Shown: piece by piece, positions 58,231 to 64,000 of the stretch
How the letters are laid out: each line of letters opens with the position of its first letter
Numbering within the stretch: position 1 is the stretch's first letter
DNA from: Eretmocerus hayati
Lineage: Eukaryota > Arthropoda > Insecta > Hymenoptera > Aphelinidae
Length of the DNA stretch: 64,000 bases
Assembly (NCBI GenBank): GCA_029851415.1
Contig: CM056744.1
Span: 119,196,838 to 119,260,837 of the forward strand
Direction: 5' to 3'
Translations under genes and position numbers: made by a program
The notes under the pieces: model-generated
What the model was told of the DNA's origin: nothing
Databases searched by the model: none
What the model saw: the letters and a program-made list of their open reading frames with translations, nothing else

Positions 58231-59098
58231 CTACCGCTGTCGCTTGCAAAAATCGAAAGATGAAAATTCTTTTTGGAATCCCCTTCGGAAGACCTCTTTG
58301 GCCTAGGAATGCACATTTCTAAGCCGAACTCTGTGGTGCAAAACTGTTTAAACCGAAATTGTTTAGACAAATTGTAAAAATCACTTTTTCTATTCAAAAC
58401 GATTATATGTAGGTAATTTGGGACATTTTAAGCAATTACTTACTCTCGCCATTTTCCTCTAGGAACCATTAATTTTGAGCTACGAGCATTTTCAAGTTGG
58501 AAAAACGCGAAATTTGCGGTTTTGAATAACAAAAAAAAGCAATTTTTCCAGTGAGCAAATTTGTTCACTACAGTGTCTTCTACAAGATCCAATAGGAATA
58601 AGTGATGTTTCCGGCCGGGAACCACTCTTTTCTTGAGATTGTTTAAAGCACTGTTTTTTTCAGTTGCGATAGTATACCGCCGACCGATATATTATATAGC
58701 TAACGCGGACTCCATAAGAAATCATGCGACGGAAGTTTTCGAAAAACGAGTGGTTCAGAGTGGTTCCCGCCGGAAACATAATAAGTTGAATCTAGTAGAG
58801 GACATTCTTAAAATCGCAAAATTCGCGTTTTTCCAACTTTAAACTGCTCGTAGCTCAAAAACAATAGCTCCTAGAGGAAAATGACACGGGTAACATTTCG
58901 TTAAAAATGTCCCAAATTACCTCAATTAAATTGTTTTGGATCGAAAGAAAAAGAAAGATTTTGACAATTTGTTTCAAAAATTTTGCACCAGACTTCGGCT
59001 TGGAAACATGCATTCCTATAGGATCAAATGGGTCTCCCGAAGGGGGTCCCAAGAGGAATTTTATCATTTTTTTCTATTTTCGCAAGCGATAGTGGTAG
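58231..59098. mobile_element. Fold-back element
   Basis: About 868 bp. The left arm starts CTACCGCTGTCGCTTGC, and the right arm ends with the approximate complement near 59081-59097. Inner matches include GGCCTAGGAATGCACATTTC, TTTTCCTCTAGGAACCATTA and GAAAAACGCGAAATTTGCG with their reverse copies. The arms are about 350 bp each and diverged; the centre is near 58660. Frames inside are arm shadows. Confidence 0.7.
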
Positions 59099-59727
59099 CT
59101 GAATTTCCGAACGAGGACAAAAATCCTCGGAGGCAAGACCCAAACTATATTATCGATATTGTCATCATAGAGCATCGATCGCGAGTAACGAGATTGCGTT
59201 ACTCAAAGGTAAGTATTTCCGAGTCAAGCAACCAGCGTATTATTATTTTTTAAACGCTTTTATTGCACTTCACCGAGTTGCTAGTTCGGCAGCTGCCCGA
59301 CTAGTGAATTTTTTAAAATAGGGACACTATACAATTTCGTCATTTCTGTCCAATCATGATGCACAATTTTTTGTTAGCTCCTCCCACAAGATATACGTCG
59401 TTTGCTCGTACGCGTTAGGGCCAAACAATATTGCTGAAACGAGTGTGTAAAGTAAACGTAAGTGTGTGGTTTAATACTTTGTGCTTGTGTCCCGGTGTAT
59501 TTTTTTTCTCAGCGTATAAGTTGCCTAATATTCTGGCTTTATCGTAGACGACTTGGTTAGCAATGTGCGATCGTAAACATTTCCACGAATTGTAACGTGA
59601 GAGGGAGAGAGATGGCATGATTTTGGTGTCTCTCTCACACATTGAGAAGGTGCTAGCGCCATCTGCTTTGGGAAGATCGTATTTTGTCGATAGGAAGTAT
59701 GTTTACGCGGATACGCGGTATGCGTTA

Positions 59728-61943
59728 GGGTGCGGCCACATGCAACACAACGCGTAGCCATTTGCATGAGCTTTCGGCGCGGGCGGCAATTCAATTCAAA
59801 GTGCAATTTTCAAATTGATCGTATTTAGTAACTGCACCTTAAAAGTTTTAGCCACCCGTTGTTCTGTGAACCAGTCTTTATTGTAGGATTCAGCAACAAT
59901 ACTTTATTCTTTGGAAAAAAATGTTACTAAGTTTTGTAACATCACTTGTTCAGGGTATTTCAAGCAATTGCTTCTGTGGCAGTGGTTACCAGTGGGTTCG
60001 ACCACCATATGCCTCATTCAAGTCCAAATTACAGAGTTGAAAAATTTTTGTATGACCGATATGAGAATTTATGACTTTTAACTTATAACTTAAATACTTA
60101 ATACTTTTAACTTTTAACTTATAACTTTTTTAATTTATAACTTTTTAGGTTAGTTTTCTCAAAAAGTGGGTTTGATTGAAGTAGGTAACATGTGATGTGA
60201 TTATAGTGGTGATGTGATTATAGTGGAAGTTCTATGGAGTCCAATTCCAAAAATAATACATGATGTCAGTTGTATTATCAAGCCATGCGTACTACCAACG
60301 AAGAAAAATAAATCATCCTAGATAACCAAATATTTATTTATTTGCAGTATTTACAGCAATTCCAATTTCTAGAAATTGTGAATCTTGACTTTTTCCCACT
60401 GGAAGTCAAGAGCACCCTCTTTCATGAAATACTGAGAGAGTTCATAACAAACTCTTTCTGGTGTACCCTGTCGTTGGAGAGCAACTTTCAGAGAAGTCTT
60501 GATGAGGTTCTCCATAACTTGCCAAGTCCTGGACTTGGCAAGTTCTCATCGTGTATGAAGAGAGATGAGAGAAGTTTCAACGAGATAAGCATGAAAATGT
60601 TAGAGGTTGTGACCCCAGTGAACTTGAAGATGTAGCACATGATGAACCAGTCCCCCGACAGGGTGCACCAGGAAGAGTTTGTTATGAACTCTCCCTTATT
60701 TCATGAAATAGAGTGCTCTTGACTTCCAGTGGGAAAAAGCCAAGATTCACAATTTCTAGAAATTGGAATTGCTGTAAAAACTGCAAATGAATACATATTT
60801 GGTTATCTAGGATGATTTATTTTTCTTCGTTGGTAGTATGCATGGCTTGATAATACAACTAACATCATGTATTATTTTTGGAGTTGGACTCCATAGAACT
60901 TCCACTATAATCACATCACATGTTACCTACTTCAATCAAACCCACTTATTGAGAAAACAACCCTAAAAAGTTTCTCATCATAAATTCTCATATCGGTCAT
61001 ACAAAAATTTTTCAACTCTGTAATTTGGACTTGAATGAGCCATATGGTGGTTGAACCCACTGGTAACCACTACCACAGAACACAATTGCTTGAAATACCC
61101 TGAACAAGTGATGTTACAAAACTTAGTAACATTTTTTTATGAAAAATGTGTCTAGTCCTACTCGAAAGACTCTTACGCACTAAACTTACAAAATCTACAG
61201 ATAAATTCTTTCACTTGGAACGCTTTAACGAGCCACAACAATCATATTCTCTGCATTATCTGAAGCTCCCAACCTATAATTAGATTTCTACAAGGAGCTG
61301 CAAACTTCCTCTAAAAAGATTTCCTTAAACTTAAATTGTAACTGCAGTTGAACTCAAACTTGAGAAAGGCATTTTTTTACATTGTTTGTGAAGGTTACTT
61401 GTTCCAAACTACTCCCATTGGACACAAAATCTGAAATGTGATCTTTGAAAAATGTGATTGTAGACTGAAATCTCACATCCATAACATCTCTCAGCTGAAA
61501 GTAAAACAGAGAATACCATGGCACATTGAACAAGTACTCGATAACTATATGCCATGGTCCATGAACAAGTACACGATAACTATATGCCATGGCACATTGA
61601 ACAAGTACACGATAACTATATGCCATGGTCCATGAACAAGTACACGATAACTATATCCCATGGCCCATGATCAAGTACACGATAACTATATACCATGGCA
61701 CACGACAACTATATACCATAGAATAACTATGATACCTGCCTCATACCCTATTTTTTCCATTATTTTATTCTTATAAAAATCTTCTACGGTGACCCCCTTG
61801 ACGTTGGGGGGTTTCAACAGATTATTAAACCCACACGCACACCCATGTGCTAAAATGTGCTTTTGCTTTCAAATTGAATCGGACGCGCGCGCCAAAAGCT
61901 CATTGCAAATGGCGGCGACATAGCGTTGCATGTGGCCGCTGCC
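59728..61943. mobile_element. 2.2 kb Harbinger-like element with very long inverted arms
   Basis: The outer ends are inverted repeats of about 90 bp: GGGTGCGGCCACATGCAACA on the left and, on the right, the complement of GGCAGCGGCCACATGCAACG. They are flanked by TTA (59725-59727, 61944-61946), as in PIF/Harbinger. Inside, 59918-60478 and 60648-61140 are near-perfect inverted arms, sharing for example GGTATTTCAAGCAATTG and AGATAACCAAATAT. The left arm has an extra block of TTATAACTTTTAAC-like units at about 60069-60150. The roughly 170 bp centre has a small hairpin AACTTGCCAAGTCC-T-GGACTTGGCAAGTT. The open frame 60342-60635 is only one arm; no transposase is seen. Confidence 0.65.
61516..61735. 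repeat. Tandem repeat, 35/36 bp unit
   Basis: Five full units and a broken sixth, each starting CCATGG and ending ACGATAACTATAT. Units 1 and 3 (36 bp) have CACATTGAAC after CCATGG, while units 2 and 4 (35 bp) have TCCATGAAC, so the array grew as a 71 bp dimer. It lies inside the Harbinger-like element, outside its long arms. Confidence 0.85.
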
Positions 61944-62417
61944 TTAAGAAATAAATACGTCAAACGTCAATGATCGAAGAGCGCGAGTATTTGAATCCTA
62001 TGCAGACACGCGAGCGCGGCCGTGTACTTCATTGCCCATATGAGAACATGGAGCACGCATGCATCAACCCAATTTTTGTTTTTTTTTTGGTGGTTCATGA
62101 CCCGAGAAACAAAGTTGCAATTCGGTTTTTTCTTACAAGTTCGGAGAGTACTTGCTTTCAATCATTCAAAATCAGTACGTCTGACGACTGAATCGGAGTG
62201 CACGGACAGTAAGTATCGTGCGGAAATCTGAATTTCAGAATAATTCGAACTATTTGAATGTCTGGCGCATATACGAGCAAACGCCTTTTGTCCAACTTTC
62301 TGTATTCAGGCCAGTTTTGATTTGTTGCCTCGGATCGGGTAAAATCACGTATTTCTGATCACTCGTAGCTCGTAATAATTAGGCCTGGGGGTTGATTTTG
62401 ACAAAAAAATGATTAAA

Positions 62418-63040
62418 TAAACAAACAACTAACTATGCAAGATATAACTGAGCACATCAAATAGTTAACTATGTTTCTAAAGTATGATGACAGTTAACTA
62501 TATGATACATTTTAATGGTGAAAATGAAAAATGGTTGACACAACTTTTGATTTCGGTGTACGATTGCTAAAAAATAGCTTCTACACCTTGTCACGAGAAG
62601 TGAAAGCGTGGGGCGCAAAAATATCCAAACAAACCATTACGAGACCAAGTGTTTCATTTCATTAGTTCGTTAAAACCTTCATATATAGCTCACTATTTTC
62701 GAGGTATACACATGAGGTATCATATTTGTTGAGAAAATGAAGATGCTTGATAACTTGTGTGCCTGGACCAGAATATATTACCAAGTTTCTTGAAACCTTA
62801 TTACAACAATTATATAATCTCAACTGCTTGGGATAAAGATGCCCCACGCCTTTAGTTTTTGTGATAAGAAGTGGAAGTCAATTTTTAGCAAGCGAACACC
62901 GAAATCGCAAGTTGTGTCAACCATTCTTCATTTTCACCATTAAAATATATCATACTTATAGTTAAGTGTCATCATACTTTCGAACATAGTTAACTATTTG
63001 ATGTGCCAAGTTATATCTTGCATAGCCAGGTTTTGTTCGT
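62418..63040. mobile_element. Fold-back element
   Basis: The left arm from about 62418 to 62640 and the right arm from about 62815 to 63040 are inverted. Shared blocks include AACTATGCAAGATATAACT, CACATCAAATAGTTAACTAT, AAGTATGATGACA and GGTTGACACAACTT, each with a reverse copy. The centre is near 62730 with no coding frame. Target duplication not identified. Confidence 0.7.
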
Positions 63041-63399
63041 TGTCAAGTGAATAAAAGCGTTTTTTAAAAGTTTTCTTTTACCAATTTTATTGCTTATCAA
63101 GCAAATGATCAAAACGTGCTGAAAGTAGTGCAGCTTATGGAATGTTCAACTCACTTTTATAGACCACATGCAGTGATCGATCAGTCTTTAGGACCTGGTG
63201 CTCGTAATTTCTCGATTACCTCGACGAAGACGGAGTTGAGGAACTAATAATAAGCAATAATAAGCAACGACAATACATAAGCATGATGCATGCATTGCCT
63301 CCGGGTAAACACGTGAGTCAGAATAAAAGCGAAAATAAACGAAGGAAGATCAAGGTAGGCAACAGGCCAATCAGCTTTCGGCTCTTGCAGTACAGCTTT

Positions 63400-63670
63400 G
63401 CTTTGATTGGCTCAATTCTCGAGCGCGGGCGGCATCCATCTTTCTTTTTACTCCCTCTTCTCGCCCCACCGGATTTTACGTTCTTCATTCTTGCTCCGGC
63501 AGCGGCAGTCAGCGGCAGTGATTCTTGGGAAGCCGTCTCGTGAGCAAACTTCGATAAGGATCCTCAGCAACCGCCATCAGCCATCGTCGGATTTTATACG
63601 ACGTGCTCACGCCTAGACACCGAGGCAACGCTACTTCTATACCTCCAAATCAATCCATAATCTATCTAAG
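63400..63670 (+). promoter_or_regulatory. Probable noncoding first exon of a gene beyond the right edge
   Basis: From about 63400 the base composition becomes GC-rich, with a pyrimidine-rich stretch (TCTTTCTTTTTACTCCCTC) at 63440-63460. It is then free of ATG until a strong donor, CTAAG|GTAAGTCTCG, at 63670/63671. This is the usual look of a promoter plus 5' UTR exon. The coding part would be outside the window, so the gene cannot be named. Confidence 0.4.
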
Positions 63671-64000
63671 GTAAGTCTCGATATAATTCGATAAAGATTT
63701 GCAAGTCCATTTTGTCTCCAACTCGAAAAATGTCGTCAAGGTCTCTCGCAGCGCACGTTGAAACGCGCGTGGGCAGCGATGAACGCCGCGAGCGTGCCTT
63801 TCGTTCGTCTTTCTTTGTTGATTGTACTCGTACTATACGATAACATGCCGGCAATCGATTTCGCGCGGGAAAATCCCGGTAAAATGCGGTTGAGATTTTC
63901 ATGACTCTCGGTGCTCTACTTCCTGATTTAGCATGTTTCCCCATACTGACTTGTAAAATTTTGAAATGACGATCGTGGTAATGAGTCGCTAGCATTCAGA

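Noticed and set aside
60342..60635. 97-codon frame in the 2.2 kb element, considered as a transposase remnant
   Set aside because: It is the inner part of one inverted arm; no DDE-type motif is visible.

Overview
The window is eukaryotic nuclear DNA, AT-rich, with GT-AG introns, 2-13 exon genes and many short DNA transposons. The gene set (a divergent insect ionotropic receptor, M6 proteolipid, a Popeye protein, Plk4, PIGL, Ashwin) points to an insect. I suspect Hymenoptera, but the sequence alone does not prove the order. Exons were joined by hand from splice signals, reading-frame phase and protein family resemblance, so transcript ends are not known.

Left part (1-15.8 kb), all on the minus strand: the first exon of an IFT139/TTC21 gene running off the edge, a small NATD1-type acetyltransferase 124 bp upstream of it, a four-exon ionotropic receptor whose introns hold two large fold-back repeats and one TIR element, and a complete 13-exon polo-like kinase 4. 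Plk4 shares a 1.35 kb divergent upstream region with M6 (plus strand, 17.1-22.9 kb), which has two alternative first coding exons ending in the same phase. PIGL (minus, 26.0-27.3 kb) is tail-to-tail with M6 and head-to-head with an Ashwin homologue (plus, 28.4-29.2 kb).

Middle part: 29.2-38.1 kb is gene-poor. A seven-exon Popeye-domain gene follows (minus, 38.1-41.5 kb), then a 3.5 kb divergent upstream region and a Zip3/RNF212-type RING gene (plus, 45.1-46.2 kb).

Right part (46.2-64 kb) is the accessory-looking end. It holds a possible CHH/ITP-like cysteine peptide split over small exons, a tRNA-like sequence at the centre of a near-perfect palindrome, and two related small secreted four-cysteine genes in tandem (one with a TATA box). 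A dense series of fold-back elements follows, including a 2.2 kb element with roughly 500 bp inverted arms. At the right edge there is a probable noncoding first exon of a gene lying outside the window.

The conserved genes are housekeeping or signalling genes with no shared pathway, except that Plk4 (centriole duplication) and IFT139 (ciliary transport) both concern centriole/cilium biology. The most novel material is in the 46-63 kb end.
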